From NCBI GenBank assembly GCA_014872815.1, contig WKFK01000001.1, forward strand, positions 1-40,837: a stretch of DNA of 40,837 nt, written 5' to 3'. Below, piece by piece: positions 26,260 to 35,321 of the stretch. The position numbers were made by a program, and so were the translations under genes. Position 1 is the first letter of the stretch. Each line of letters opens with the position of its first letter. The notes beneath the pieces were generated by a model. The model worked only from the letters and a program-made list of their open reading frames with translations, made no database searches and had not been told where the DNA came from. The DNA is from Paracoccaceae bacterium. GTDB taxonomy: Bacteria; Pseudomonadota; Alphaproteobacteria; Rhodobacterales; Rhodobacteraceae.

Positions 26260-27164
26260 TTTGAATTCCCCATGTGCAAGGTTGCATTGGCGCTTCTGTC
26301 ACCAACGCGGGAGGTGTCTATTGAGAAAACGCCTCTTCCGGCTGTTTCAAACAGCTCGGCGTGTTCTGGGCCAATTCCTTCGGAGTGGCCCAAGAATAGG
26401 AGGCCTTCAGGGCAAAGTTGCTCGCCGAACCTTTGCCACAGACGGCTTTGTGTGGGCGCGTCAAAGTAGATGGCGACATTGCGACACATGATGATGTCGA
26501 ACTTGCCTTTGAAAGGCCAGTCGCCATGCAGGTTGAGACGCCGGAAGCTGATCAGGTCGCGGGCACTTTGGCAGACTGATTTCTGGTCGCGTGACCCTTC
26601 GAAGTCTTCAAAGTACTTACTCGCCTGTCCGTTTGTCAGTGTGTTTATTGAGGAGGTCGGGTACACGCCGCGCTTTGCGGTCGCCAGAATCTCCGGGTCA
26701 ATATCGGATGCCAAGATTTTTACGTCCAAAGACGTAGCTTCAGGGCAGGCGTCCAAAACGTGGAAGGCCAAGCCATATGGCTCCTCACCACTGGAGCATC
26801 CTGCGGACCAAATCCGTACCCGTTTGCCGCGGCGTGCCTGGGCCATCAAGTCCGGCAGAATGTCATTGGCAAGTTGCTCAAAGTGGTGCCCTTCACGATT
26901 GAAGCGCGTCATATTGGTCGTGTAGGCGCTGATAAAGCGAGTTTGCTCATCCCGCCCTTGAGGCGAGTGCATATAGTCGATGTAGTCGTTGACCGACTCG
27001 TAGCCAGTGGCACGCAGGCGCTTGGAGAGACGGGAGGCGACCATCGTCCGCTTATGCGGTTGAAGGTCGATACCCATCCACTCGCGCACCAGACCAGCAA
27101 TGGCGGCAAAGTCCGCGTCGCTGATTGTGCCTTCTTCAAGGGATTTTTGCGCCAACTGGGTCAT
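26256..27164 (-). CDS. cheR: Chemoreceptor methyltransferase CheR
   Basis: Methylates glutamates on chemoreceptors using S-adenosylmethionine. The 302-residue protein has the N-terminal helical domain first (about 15-90, with HKRTMVASRLSKRLRA) and the SAM-binding fold with IWSAGCSSGEEPYGLAF. NMTRFNREGHHF, LASDIDPEIL, and CRNVAIYFD followed by LGHSEGI are typical CheR segments. It overlaps cheW and cheY by 4 bp on each side. The tethered receptor at 22186-24198, with terminal SWEDF, is the obvious partner. No cheB gene for the reverse reaction is present in this operon. Confidence 0.94.
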   Translation of the reverse strand: MTQLAQKSLEEGTISDADFAAIAGLVREWMGIDLQPHKRTMVASRLSKRLRATGYESVNDYIDYMHSPQGRDEQTRFISAYTTNMTRFNREGHHFEQLANDILPDLMAQARRGKRVRIWSAGCSSGEEPYGLAFHVLDACPEATSLDVKILASDIDPEILATAKRGVYPTSSINTLTNGQASKYFEDFEGSRDQKSVCQSARDLISFRRLNLHGDWPFKGKFDIIMCRNVAIYFDAPTQSRLWQRFGEQLCPEGLLFLGHSEGIGPEHAELFETAGRGVFSIDTSRVGDRSANATLHMGNSK

Positions 27165-27631
27165 GCTGCTGACAGTGCTTCCTGTGGCATGATCTGATGT
27201 ACGTCGATTGCACGAACGATGGTGTCGTCCAGCGTGTAGACGCCGCGAATGAAAGCAGCCGTACGCGAAGAGGATACCTCTGGCGTTGGTTTGATTTCAT
27301 CCGTGTTGACAGTGATGATGTTGGAGACAGCATCCACCAGGAAACCAACGCTCTTCTCATCGATATGTGCGATGATGATCACGTGACGGCTTTCAGGAAT
27401 GGTTTTACCCAGACCCAGGCGCATGGACAGATCAATGACCGGCAACACCGCACCGCGCAGGTTCATCATGCCAACCACATAGTCAGGCGCATGTGGAAGC
27501 GTTGTGGTGTTGGTCCAGCCGCGTATTTCCAGCACGTGACCAATATCCAGACAGAAAGCCTGCTCGCCGATGGCGAAGGACACGATTTCAATACGTTCGT
27601 CGGTCTGTTCTTGAGTAGCTTGTTCAGACAT
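27161..27631 (-). CDS. cheW: Chemotaxis coupling protein CheW
   Basis: A 156-residue SH3-like adaptor that links CheA to receptors. It has the family pattern EIVSFAIGEQAFCLDIGHVLEI at the start, the receptor-contact loop MMNLRGAVLPVIDLSMRLG, and GFLVDAVSNIITV. It starts 8 bp inside cheA and overlaps cheR by 4 bp. Nothing is unusual in length or motifs. Confidence 0.95.
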   Translation of the reverse strand: MSEQATQEQTDERIEIVSFAIGEQAFCLDIGHVLEIRGWTNTTTLPHAPDYVVGMMNLRGAVLPVIDLSMRLGLGKTIPESRHVIIIAHIDEKSVGFLVDAVSNIITVNTDEIKPTPEVSSSRTAAFIRGVYTLDDTIVRAIDVHQIMPQEALSAA

Positions 27632-29867
27632 TAGAGTTCACCTCTGCCAATTCGGACCCCTTACGCAGTCCTGGGTTGCCGTTGCCCGGCGATGGGATCA
27701 TTTGATCGGTGTCGACGATCAGGGCGATCTTGCCGTTGCCTAGGATGGTTGCGGCGGCGATGCCCGGGATGGATTGGTAGTTCTGTTCCAAACCCTTGAT
27801 CACCACTTCGCGTTGCTCCACGATTCCGTCCACTGCCAGGGCTGAACGGCGTCCGGATTCCCCTTCGATTAGAAGGAGCGACTGGTTGCTGAAATCCGGC
27901 AGTGGCGCGCGGAAGCCGAGAGCTTCGCCCAAATCCACAATCGGCAGCATCGAGTCGTTAACGGACAGGCCGCGATCACCATCACAGAAATCGTGTATGT
28001 TGGCCTGACCTGGCTGCAACGTTTCACGCAACGCCACGGTTGGAACAACAAGGCTTTCGCCGGCAACTTCGATCAACATGCCTTCCATCACCGCAAGAGT
28101 AAGTGGTAGGGAGATCGTGATTGTGGTGCCTTTGCCCGGCTCGGACTGCAGGTTGATGCGGCCGCCAAGCGCCTGAATTTCAGAGCGCACAACGTCCATA
28201 CCCACACCACGACCGGAGAGCTGAGAGATCTCGTCGGCAGTGGAGAAACCGGGGCGGAACAACAGGTTGTCGATGTCGCTGTCGGTCAGATCGTCCTCTG
28301 GACGGATCAGGCCTTTCTCTTCGGCTTTCTGACGCACTTTGGCACGGTTCACACCGGCGCCGTCATCCGTGAGCGAAATCACAACACGACCGGAGCGGTG
28401 TGCGGCTTCCAGCTTGATGGTGCCCATTTCCGGTTTGCCAGCGGCAACACGGTCTTCGGCTTTTTCCAAACCATGATCAACCGAGTTCCGGATCATGTGG
28501 GTCAGTGGTTCCACCAGACGTTCGGTCACGGTCTTGTCGACCTCGGTGGCTTCCCCAACCATCACCAGACGGGAGGTTTTGCCAGCCTGACGGGAAGACT
28601 CCCGTACAATCCGGCTCATCCGCTGGAACAGGCCACGCACTGGTTGTGCGCGAATGGCCATCACGCTCTCTTGCAGAACGCCGGACAGGGTTTTCAGCTG
28701 ACCAATGGCTTCGCTGACGGCACTGTTGGCCGACACTGGCAGCTCATTCATCGACTGGCGCAACATGGCTTCGCTGATCACGAGCTCGCCGACCAGGTTG
28801 ATCAGGCGGTCTACGCGGTTCAGGTCCACACGAATGGTGCTGTTGCGCGGTTCAGAGGACTTTTTTCCGCCGTCTCCGCTTTTGGCCTCCTGCTTTTCAG
28901 CCTTTGGGGCCTTTGCAGGGGCTGGCTTGGTTTCGGCCTTTGCGGCTGGCGCTGCGGTAGCTGCTGCTGGTGCGGCTTCCGCCACAGGTGCTGCAGGTGC
29001 ATCAGCAGCAGGAGCTGCCTCCTCACCCGCTGCGGCTTCCAATACAGTTTCAGAGATGTGCAGCGTGCACTGGCCTTCCACAAACTCGAAGATTTCGCGG
29101 ATGGTGCTTTCGTCGATGCCGTCATCCGGGCGCAGGGTCAGCGTCCAAGAGATCGCTGCAGGGGCGTCCTTGAGGCTTTCCAGCGGGGCCACTTCAGAAC
29201 GGTCTGCTTCGATGGACAACTCGCCCATCTCTCCCAGAGCGCGGAACAGCAGGGCTGGATCGTGGCCGCGGGTGTAAAGCACGGGGTCGGCTTTGAATTT
29301 GACCACAAAGTGGGTCGCGCCGTCGACCGCTTCCTCCCCGCCACCAAGAGCGGGCAGGCCAGGCAATTCACCGATTCCGCCGTCATCGTCACCGCCCAGA
29401 TCGAAGCTGAAGTCCATCGCTTGAACTTCGAAGTCGTCGGAGCTGACTTCATTGGCATCGTCGTCATCGTCGCCGCCAACGCCACCGTTCGCATTTTGTG
29501 TGGTCTGCTTCAGCTCTGCCAAAACAGCCGCACCATCGGTGTCAGGCAGGTCGTTGTCGTCGCGGGCCGCGTCCACCAAATCGCTCAGGTGGTCAAAGCC
29601 GGAAAACATCAGGGCTGTGATGGTCGCGTCTACGCCGATCTTGTCGGAGCGCAGGTCGTCCAGCACGTTTTCAAATGCATGGGCAAATTTGATCAGGCGA
29701 TCAAGGCCAAAGGCCCCGGCGCCGCCTTTGATGGAATGCACGGAACGGAACATCGCGTTGATGGTTTCCGCATCCGAGGTCTCGTTCTGGAGATCTTCCA
29801 GACCGGTGGACAACACTTCAAGAAGGTCGTCGCATTCCTCAAAGAACATGTCACGAAGATCGGACAT
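27624..29867 (-). CDS. cheA: Chemotaxis histidine kinase CheA
   Basis: The central kinase that phosphorylates CheY. The 747-residue protein has an HPt domain with phospho-acceptor His44 in RSVHSIKGGAG. An acidic region rich in Asp/Gly follows, then an intermediate domain of about 90 residues (FVVKFKADPVLY onward). An Ala/Pro/Lys linker leads to the dimerisation domain (VDRLINLVGELVISEAML). The ATPase domain has the N box in IRNSVDHGLE and G boxes in DDGAGVN and GRGVGMDVV. The CheW-like domain is C-terminal. The ATG at 29867 has AAAGGAA upstream; a GTG one codon earlier is possible. The intermediate domain may serve as the CheY-binding P2, though I do not recognise it by motif. Confidence 0.95.
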   Translation of the reverse strand: MSDLRDMFFEECDDLLEVLSTGLEDLQNETSDAETINAMFRSVHSIKGGAGAFGLDRLIKFAHAFENVLDDLRSDKIGVDATITALMFSGFDHLSDLVDAARDDNDLPDTDGAAVLAELKQTTQNANGGVGGDDDDDANEVSSDDFEVQAMDFSFDLGGDDDGGIGELPGLPALGGGEEAVDGATHFVVKFKADPVLYTRGHDPALLFRALGEMGELSIEADRSEVAPLESLKDAPAAISWTLTLRPDDGIDESTIREIFEFVEGQCTLHISETVLEAAAGEEAAPAADAPAAPVAEAAPAAATAAPAAKAETKPAPAKAPKAEKQEAKSGDGGKKSSEPRNSTIRVDLNRVDRLINLVGELVISEAMLRQSMNELPVSANSAVSEAIGQLKTLSGVLQESVMAIRAQPVRGLFQRMSRIVRESSRQAGKTSRLVMVGEATEVDKTVTERLVEPLTHMIRNSVDHGLEKAEDRVAAGKPEMGTIKLEAAHRSGRVVISLTDDGAGVNRAKVRQKAEEKGLIRPEDDLTDSDIDNLLFRPGFSTADEISQLSGRGVGMDVVRSEIQALGGRINLQSEPGKGTTITISLPLTLAVMEGMLIEVAGESLVVPTVALRETLQPGQANIHDFCDGDRGLSVNDSMLPIVDLGEALGFRAPLPDFSNQSLLLIEGESGRRSALAVDGIVEQREVVIKGLEQNYQSIPGIAAATILGNGKIALIVDTDQMIPSPGNGNPGLRKGSELAEVNSNV

Positions 29868-29880
29868 CACTCAGTTCCTT

Positions 29881-30246
29881 TCAGACAACCAGACGATTGA
29901 TGACCGCGACCAGCTTTTCAGCGTCAAACGGCTTAACAATCCAGCCGGTTGCGCCTGCTGTACGGGCACGTTGTTTCAGTTCTTCACCGCTTTCCGTGGT
30001 CAGCACGAGAATGGGCAGAGAGGCGCATTCTGGGCGTTCTCGCACCCCTTCGATCATGCCAAAGCCATCGAGGCGCGGCATATTGATATCTGTGATGACC
30101 AGGTCCGGGTCGGAGTCACCAAGCTTGTCCAGCCCGTCAATGCCGTCCTCGGCCAGATCGACATCAAAGCCAGCATCAGTCAGTGCGGTTTGAATCATCG
30201 CGCGCATGGTGCGGGAGTCATCAACTGCAAGAATCTTCGTCGTCAT
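29881..30246 (-). CDS. cheY: Response regulator CheY (first copy)
   Basis: A 121-residue receiver domain with Asp9/Asp10 and phosphorylation site Asp53 in LVITDINMPRLDGFG, Thr in LVLTTES and Lys in IVKPFD. The sequence is typical of CheY genes that precede cheA in alphaproteobacteria. Its ATG overlaps the STAS gene stop by 4 bp, and cheA starts 13 bp after its stop. It could be the motor-binding CheY or the phosphate sink; the other copy lies at 25873-26259. Confidence 0.93.
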   Translation of the reverse strand: MTTKILAVDDSRTMRAMIQTALTDAGFDVDLAEDGIDGLDKLGDSDPDLVITDINMPRLDGFGMIEGVRERPECASLPILVLTTESGEELKQRARTAGATGWIVKPFDAEKLVAVINRLVV

Positions 30247-30545
30247 GCGGAGCCCCTTTCAAGAAGACAGTCATGGGGCAGGCCGAGCCGCTCCATACCT
30301 TTTAGAAATTCGTCAGATGGTTGTTTCAGTTCGAATGGCAGTTCACGTGCAGCCCATTCGGCGCGCGTGGCCAAAAGCAGTTCAGCGCCAGCCCCTCCAA
30401 GGAACTCAACATGATGCGCATCAAGCGCAAGCGGTTGCCCGCGGGAGGCTTCGATTGCGAGACGCAATTCGGTGCAATGGGCGTAATCCAACTGCTGCGG
30501 CAGCGCGATGCAGTCGGCCTGAGATGATGATGTGTTTGTGTTCAT
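30243..30545 (-). CDS. STAS-domain protein at the head of the che operon
   Basis: A 100-residue single STAS domain, the fold of anti-sigma factor antagonists. The core reads LALDAHHVEFLGGAGAELLL. In SpoIIAA-type proteins the equivalent loop is DSxG with a Ser phosphorylated by a kinase; here that position is Gly (FLGGAG), so regulation by Ser phosphorylation is unlikely. It is translationally coupled to cheY through ATGA. STAS proteins at this place in alphaproteobacterial che operons are known, but their biochemical role is poorly defined. It may bind CheA or receptors. Confidence 0.82.
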   Translation of the reverse strand: MNTNTSSSQADCIALPQQLDYAHCTELRLAIEASRGQPLALDAHHVEFLGGAGAELLLATRAEWAARELPFELKQPSDEFLKGMERLGLPHDCLLERGSA

Positions 30546-30605
30546 GGGTCTGGTTCAATACCGTTTTCGGACTGGCTGATTGAAGGCAACGTAAGCTGGC
30601 AGCTC

Positions 30606-30620
30606 TTAACACCCGGTTAC
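30606..30620. promoter_or_regulatory. Candidate CtrA-binding site (TTAA-N7-TTAC)
   Basis: TTAACACCCGGTTAC lies 60-75 bp upstream of the STAS-cheYAWR operon start. CtrA of alphaproteobacteria binds TTAA-N7-TTAA and commonly controls motility and chemotaxis genes in Rhodobacterales. The match is 7 of 8 specified bases. Confidence 0.5.
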
Positions 30621-30841
30621 TCGGTATGATCTTGTCTGACAGCGCGCTATTCGAAGATATTCACAGTAAGTTTGTGAGGTTTTTTGCTGGAGCAATGAGA
30701 CGTATAGGGTTTTGAAAATAAGGAGATTATGTTGGTTTTAGAGGGGCGGAGAATAGTAAGAAGATGGCTCTCGCCATTGGGGTAAGTCTAAAATTGCACT
30801 GATTATGACTCGCGGCCGCTTTGAGGCTGAAGCAATGAAAT
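30621..30841. other. Intergenic stretch upstream of the che operon
   Basis: I see no conserved gene. A tiny plus-strand ORF at 30729-30785 (18 codons) has AAGGAG three bases before its ATG, an unusually short spacing. The sequence is more AT-rich than its surroundings, as expected of a promoter region. Confidence 0.3.
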
Positions 30842-30870
30842 GCCCCTCGGAATCGGCGATTCCGAGGGGC
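30842..30870. terminator. Hairpin downstream of the DsbA-like gene
   Basis: GCCCCTCGGAATC (30842-30854) and GATTCCGAGGGGC (30858-30870) form a perfect 13-bp stem with a 3-nt loop. On the minus strand it lies 40 bp beyond the stop of the DsbA-like gene. The following sequence is only moderately T-rich (ATTTCATT). Confidence 0.7.
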
Positions 30871-30910
30871 TAAAACGATAAGCTAGGAAGCGTTTGAAGT
30901 GTTTGAGTGA

Positions 30911-31552
30911 CTACGACGACGCCATGAGTTGGAGTAACCGCGCAAAGGTGTCGACACCTTGGGCCCCGGAGGTCGCTTGTTTGGCGTCAAAGACCATTGT
31001 CGGTACGCTTGAAACGCCGCGCGAGGTCCAGAACTGTTCTTTCTGCCGAACTGTATCTGCATAGCGTTGGTCTTGCAGCACAACCTTGGCCTCTTCAGCG
31101 TTCAACCCAATGGCGGCGGCAACCTCGATTAGGACGTCTGGAGCACTTACATCGCGACCTTGCGTGAAATAGGCGTCAAACAGCGCTAGTTTGAGAGCCT
31201 GTGCTTGTCCACTTTCCGACGCCCAGTGCAAAAGCTGATGGGCGGCAAAGGTGTTGTAGATGCGGCTGTCCTCTGTCCAGTGGAATTCAAAATCGAGGTC
31301 TTTGCCTACAGAGGCCAGGTGGTCGCGCGCGGATTTGGACTGTTCAGCAGAGCTGCCGTATTTGCGCATGATGTGATCGCGCAGGTTTTCGCCCTCCGGA
31401 ACCATATCGGGGTTGAGTTCAAACGGATGCCAATAGGTTTCTACAGGAATACCGGTGTCCTTAGAGGCTTGCATGAGCTGGCGGTAGCCGACGATGCACC
31501 AAGGGCAGACGACGTCAGAAATAATGTCGACGCGGATTGGGTCTTTGGCCAT
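30911..31552 (-). CDS. DsbA-family oxidoreductase, FrnE-like
   Basis: A 213-residue thioredoxin-fold protein. The active site CPWC is at Cys16-Cys19 (ISDVVCPWC), and the cis-Pro loop is GVSSVPTMVF near the C-terminus, with a helical insertion between. This arrangement is typical of FrnE-type DsbA proteins. No signal peptide is present, so it works in the cytoplasm, probably in thiol-disulfide exchange or stress response. AGGAG precedes the ATG. It follows the AEC transporter gene by 76 bp and precedes a strong hairpin. A specific substrate cannot be assigned. Confidence 0.87.
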   Translation of the reverse strand: MAKDPIRVDIISDVVCPWCIVGYRQLMQASKDTGIPVETYWHPFELNPDMVPEGENLRDHIMRKYGSSAEQSKSARDHLASVGKDLDFEFHWTEDSRIYNTFAAHQLLHWASESGQAQALKLALFDAYFTQGRDVSAPDVLIEVAAAIGLNAEEAKVVLQDQRYADTVRQKEQFWTSRGVSSVPTMVFDAKQATSGAQGVDTFARLLQLMASS

Positions 31553-31628
31553 TGGAGTGCTCCTGCTGTGACTCAGGTTGACAACATGGGGCGTGTGGAT
31601 GGTCTCAGCAAGTCGTCGTGCCGCAGGG

Positions 31629-32558
31629 TCACGGCAATGTGCCCAGCCAGAGCCAAACCGTGAGCACCGAGAGGGCGGTGCCGATCAACACGGTGGAGGC
31701 GGCCACCCGCATCGCACGGCCATACATATTGGCGAAGAGATAGGCGTTTATGCCCGGCGCCATGGACGCAGTGACAATGGCAGAACGCATATTCTCTACG
31801 GAAATGCCGCTCACTGTGCCAAAGGCAAAGGTAAGAGCAGGATGCAAGCCGAGGGAAACGGCGCAGCAAAAAAGAATGGTTCGCATGTCGCCCTCAGGGC
31901 GGTAGCGGTAGAGCACGCCCCCCACGCCGAACAACGCCGCCGGCAGCGCGGCAGCCGCCAGTAGATTGACTGCATGCATCGCTGGTTCAGGCACTGGGAT
32001 GTTGCCAAGGTTCACCACAAATCCAAGCCCAATGCCGATGATCAAAGCGTTGGAGAACATGGCCTTGAGCACAGTTGGCACGATCTGTGCCTTGGAGCTA
32101 TGACGTGCCCGCATGACTTCCATGGTGGCAATGCCAAGCCCATAGCAAAACGGAGCATGCACAGAGATGATCGCGTAGTTACCTGTGAGGCTGCCCGGCC
32201 CATAAGCCCGCTCCATGATAGCGAGCCCCAACAAGAGCGAGTTTGAGAACAGGCAGATAAAGCCAATGGCAGTGGCATCCTCCCAATCTCGCCCAAACAG
32301 CAACTTTGCCCCAAGCATACCGGTCAAGAAACACAAGGCAGCCGCACCATAGAAGCTGCCCAAAAGGCTTAGATTGTATTCGGCGGCAAGATCCAGCTGT
32401 GAAATCGCCCGAAACAACAGCACCGGCACGGCAAAGTTGGTGGCAAACCGCATCAAGCCATCGACGTTTTGCTGACTGAACACCCCACGCCACGCGGCCA
32501 GGTAGCCAAAACCAATGATGAAAAAGACGGGCAGGATCACAGAGATAAGAGTTTGCAT
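31629..32558 (-). CDS. AEC-family permease
   Basis: A 309-residue integral membrane protein with about ten hydrophobic segments in two halves, the layout of the auxin efflux carrier (AEC) family. Conserved features include the N-terminal LPVFFIIGFGYLAAW, the mid-region helix break in NLGNIPVPEPAMHAV, and the C-terminal ASMAPGINAYLFANMY. Bacterial AEC proteins transport small organic acids such as malate or malonate; the substrate here is unknown. It lies 30 bp downstream of the PhnP-like gene on the same strand and may be the tail of that transcript. Confidence 0.85.
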   Translation of the reverse strand: MQTLISVILPVFFIIGFGYLAAWRGVFSQQNVDGLMRFATNFAVPVLLFRAISQLDLAAEYNLSLLGSFYGAAALCFLTGMLGAKLLFGRDWEDATAIGFICLFSNSLLLGLAIMERAYGPGSLTGNYAIISVHAPFCYGLGIATMEVMRARHSSKAQIVPTVLKAMFSNALIIGIGLGFVVNLGNIPVPEPAMHAVNLLAAAALPAALFGVGGVLYRYRPEGDMRTILFCCAVSLGLHPALTFAFGTVSGISVENMRSAIVTASMAPGINAYLFANMYGRAMRVAASTVLIGTALSVLTVWLWLGTLP

Positions 32559-32588
32559 CTGGTCTGTGTCCTGCCGTCGGGTCTGTAT

Positions 32589-33392
32589 TTACAGCTCGTA
32601 GGTGATTTTCATGCCGTCAAAGGCGGGGGTGATGTGATCGGGTGTTTCCCCGTCCACCACAGCGTGGTCGAGATCAATGTGCATATTGGTCAGTACCGCG
32701 CGCTCCGGGGCAAGTTTGGCAATCCATTCCAGTGCCTTGTCCAAATGAGCATGGGTCGGGTGCGGAGAGCGACGCAGGGCGTCGATGATAAAGCACTTCA
32801 TGTCGGCCAGTTGTGGCCAGGCGGCGTCGTAGATTTCGGCCACATCCGGCATGTATACCACGTCATTCACCCGGAAAGCCAAAGCGTCGATGCTGCCGTG
32901 ATCTACTCTGATTGGCGTCAGTGTGATGTCACCACCAGCGCCAGAAATGGTGAAATCCGCATCATCGATGGTGTGCAAATCAAGAATGGGCGGGTAGGGG
33001 CTGTCTTGAGGTTGCACAAAGGCATAGCCAAACCGGCTGAGCAGGTCATTCTGCGTGGCGCCATCCGCCCAAACAGGAATGCGTTGGCGCATGTTGAACA
33101 CCACCATACGCAGGTCGTCGATGCCGTGCACATGATCGGCGTGGCTGTGGGTATAGACCACAGCGTCCAATGCGCCGACATCTGCGGACAGAAGTTGATC
33201 GCGCATATCGGGGGAAGTGTCGACCAGCACCGTTGTTTTGCCCTCTGCTGTTTCCCGCTCAATCAGCAGCGAGCAGCGGCGGCGTCGGTTCTTGGGATTT
33301 GTGGGATCACAGTCTCCCCAATGGCCGCCAATGCGTGGCACGCCGCCAGAGCTGCCGCAGCCAAGAATGGTAAAGGTCAGCGTGGCGCTCAT
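32589..33392 (-). CDS. Metallo-beta-lactamase-fold hydrolase, PhnP-like
   Basis: A 267-residue metal-dependent hydrolase. The zinc motif THSHADHVHGIDD supplies His82, His84, Asp86 and His87, and later MPDVAEIY and NMHIDLDH supply further ligands. The N-terminus GCGSSGGVPRIGG, followed by CDPTNPKNRRRR, is typical of the PhnP subgroup of cyclic phosphodiesterases. No phn genes are nearby. Its ATG overlaps the tatD stop in ATGA, a pairing often seen in alphaproteobacteria, so it probably acts in general nucleotide or phosphoester metabolism. Confidence 0.87.
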   Translation of the reverse strand: MSATLTFTILGCGSSGGVPRIGGHWGDCDPTNPKNRRRRCSLLIERETAEGKTTVLVDTSPDMRDQLLSADVGALDAVVYTHSHADHVHGIDDLRMVVFNMRQRIPVWADGATQNDLLSRFGYAFVQPQDSPYPPILDLHTIDDADFTISGAGGDITLTPIRVDHGSIDALAFRVNDVVYMPDVAEIYDAAWPQLADMKCFIIDALRRSPHPTHAHLDKALEWIAKLAPERAVLTNMHIDLDHAVVDGETPDHITPAFDGMKITYEL

Positions 33393-34195
33393 GCAGCGGC
33401 CGCCGTTTGGGCTGCTTTGGAGAACAGGCGCTCAAAATTGGCCTGTGTCTGGGCGGCGAAATCTGCGTAGTCCATACCAAAAACCTCTGCCCCAACGCGG
33501 GCAGTTTTCTCCACATACGACGGCTCGTTGCGCTTGCCACGATAGGGTGGGGGCGCAAGGTACGGCGCATCCGTTTCCACCAGCACGCGGTCCACCGGTG
33601 CGGCGGCAAAGATGTCGCGGACTTCTTGGGAGCGCGGGAAAGCGGCGATGCCAGACATGGACAAGTAAAACCCAAGATCGAGCATCTGTTTCGCCAATTC
33701 TGGCCCGGAGCTATAGCAATGCATGACGCAGCCATAGGCGCCTTTGTTAAACTCTTCGGTCAGGATCTGCGCCATGTCTTCATCTGCATCGCGGCTGTGA
33801 ATGATCAGAGGCAGGCCAGTTTCACGCGCCGCTTCGCAATGGATACGCAGCGAGGTTTGCTGCACCGCCTTGCTGTCGGCGGTGTAGTGGTAATCCAGAC
33901 CGGTTTCGCCGATGCCAACAAACTTGGGGTGCTGTGCCAGCGCGACCAGTTCGTCCACGGTGGCCAGCGGCTCTTCTGCTGCGCTCATCGGGTGGGTACC
34001 TGCGGCGTAAAACACGGGCGCGTGCGCCTCGGCAATGGCGCGCACTGTGGGTTCGTTGCGCAGGCGGGTGCAGATGGTCACCATGCGGGTCACGCCCACG
34101 TCAGCCGCGCGGGCGATGAATTCATCCAGCTTGCCCTCAAAATCCGGAAAATCGAGGTGGCAATGGCTGTCGGTGATCTGGGGGTAATCAGTCAT
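33389..34195 (-). CDS. tatD: TatD-family metal-dependent deoxyribonuclease
   Basis: A 268-residue TIM-barrel hydrolase of the amidohydrolase superfamily. The first metal site is DSHCHLDF (His11, His13); GIGETGLDYHY, PLIIHSRDADEDM, MHCYSSG and VETDAPYLAPP follow in the expected order. TatD proteins are Mg-dependent 3'-5' nucleases linked to repair of oxidised DNA. The ATG at 34195 starts directly before the barrel; a longer frame from 34264 runs into holB. It lies 7 bp after holB. Confidence 0.93.
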   Translation of the reverse strand: MTDYPQITDSHCHLDFPDFEGKLDEFIARAADVGVTRMVTICTRLRNEPTVRAIAEAHAPVFYAAGTHPMSAAEEPLATVDELVALAQHPKFVGIGETGLDYHYTADSKAVQQTSLRIHCEAARETGLPLIIHSRDADEDMAQILTEEFNKGAYGCVMHCYSSGPELAKQMLDLGFYLSMSGIAAFPRSQEVRDIFAAAPVDRVLVETDAPYLAPPPYRGKRNEPSYVEKTARVGAEVFGMDYADFAAQTQANFERLFSKAAQTAAAA

Positions 34196-34202
34196 AAGAC
34201 GC

Positions 34203-35321
34203 TCAGGCGGTTGCGGTTTGATGGATCTTGAAAACCGTATCCAGCACAAGCGCGGCAGGGTCAAGGTTCACCGCCTTGCCGTGGTGTGTCCGATCCGAAA
34301 TTTCCTGTGCCGCAGTAGCCCAGGCGCGGGCTTTGTAGGCATTTGGCGCCAGGCGGCTGAGCACCTGCGCTTCATTGGGGGCAACTTCGGTGGCGGGTGG
34401 CTGGCCCAATGCGCCAGTGCGCGCGAGGCGCATAAGAAAAAGATCGATCAGCGTCAGCAGCAACTCATACCGTTCGGCGTTTGCAGGACCAACAGCGGCG
34501 TTGGAAAGGGCGATGGCGCGCTGGCGGTCAAAGCCCTGCTCGGTGGCGAAGAGCGAGATCAGCTCTGCATAAAGCGCGAGGCCGTCACTTTGTAGGATAC
34601 GCAGAGCCTCGCCCACAGAGCCTGCCGCCAGCTCGGCAAGGGCAGGGGACTCAGCGGCCTCAAAACCAGCTTGGGTGAGGGCGTTGTGCATGTCCTCAGG
34701 GGACAGTGGGTGCAGGCGCAGCTCGCGGCAGCGCGACCGGATGGTTGGCAGCAGGCGCGAGGGCTGATGCGAGATCAGCAGCATGGTGGTGCGTTCTGGC
34801 GGTTCCTCGAGCATTTTGAGGAGCGCGTTGGCGGCGTTCACGTTCATTTCATCCGCGCTGTCGACAATCACCACGCGGCGACCACCGTCAGCTGAGGACA
34901 TGGTTAGGAAGTGAGTCAAACCGCGCACGTCATCCACGACGATTTGGTCGCGCAGCTTGCCGGTTTTTTCATTCATCGAACGCGTGATGCTGAACAGGCC
35001 CGGCTCAGAGCGGGCTAGCAGCCTATGGGCCACCGGGTGGTCTGGTGAGACATCCAGGCTGGTGTGCGGCACAGGGTCGCCAAACAGCCCGGCGCCGTCA
35101 TCCAGCGGGGTAGCCAGCAGAAATCGCGCGATGCGCCAGGCAAGGGTCGCCTTGCCAACACCAATTGGCCCGGTGATCAGCCAGCCGTGGTGCAGTCGGT
35201 GCGAGTTGACTGCCGTGAGGAAATCTTGTTCGGCGGTGGACTGACCATAAAGCACCTCGGTTTCCCGTGGATGCGGCGCGCCGGTGACGCGGTCGGCCTC
35301 TGCGGCGGTGTCATCGCTCAC
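34203..35321 (-). CDS. holB: DNA polymerase III subunit delta'
   Basis: A clamp-loader subunit. The 372-residue protein has the AAA+ P-loop GPIGVGK at 51-57, followed by VVIVDSADEMNVNAANALLKMLEEP (Walker B and sensor regions). TIRSRCREL contains the SRC motif that supplies the arginine finger. The zinc-binding cysteines found after the P-loop in E. coli delta' are absent. It starts with GTG overlapping the tmk stop by 4 bp (GTGA), the classical tmk-holB-tatD order. Confidence 0.93.
   Translation of the reverse strand: MSDDTAAEADRVTGAPHPRETEVLYGQSTAEQDFLTAVNSHRLHHGWLITGPIGVGKATLAWRIARFLLATPLDDGAGLFGDPVPHTSLDVSPDHPVAHRLLARSEPGLFSITRSMNEKTGKLRDQIVVDDVRGLTHFLTMSSADGGRRVVIVDSADEMNVNAANALLKMLEEPPERTTMLLISHQPSRLLPTIRSRCRELRLHPLSPEDMHNALTQAGFEAAESPALAELAAGSVGEALRILQSDGLALYAELISLFATEQGFDRQRAIALSNAAVGPANAERYELLLTLIDLFLMRLARTGALGQPPATEVAPNEAQVLSRLAPNAYKARAWATAAQEISDRTHHGKAVNLDPAALVLDTVFKIHQTATA

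Noticed and set aside
28398..29900. 500-codon plus-strand ORF opposite cheA
   Set aside because: cheA on the other strand has all kinase motifs and operon overlaps. The antisense frame shows no motif and has no ribosome site.
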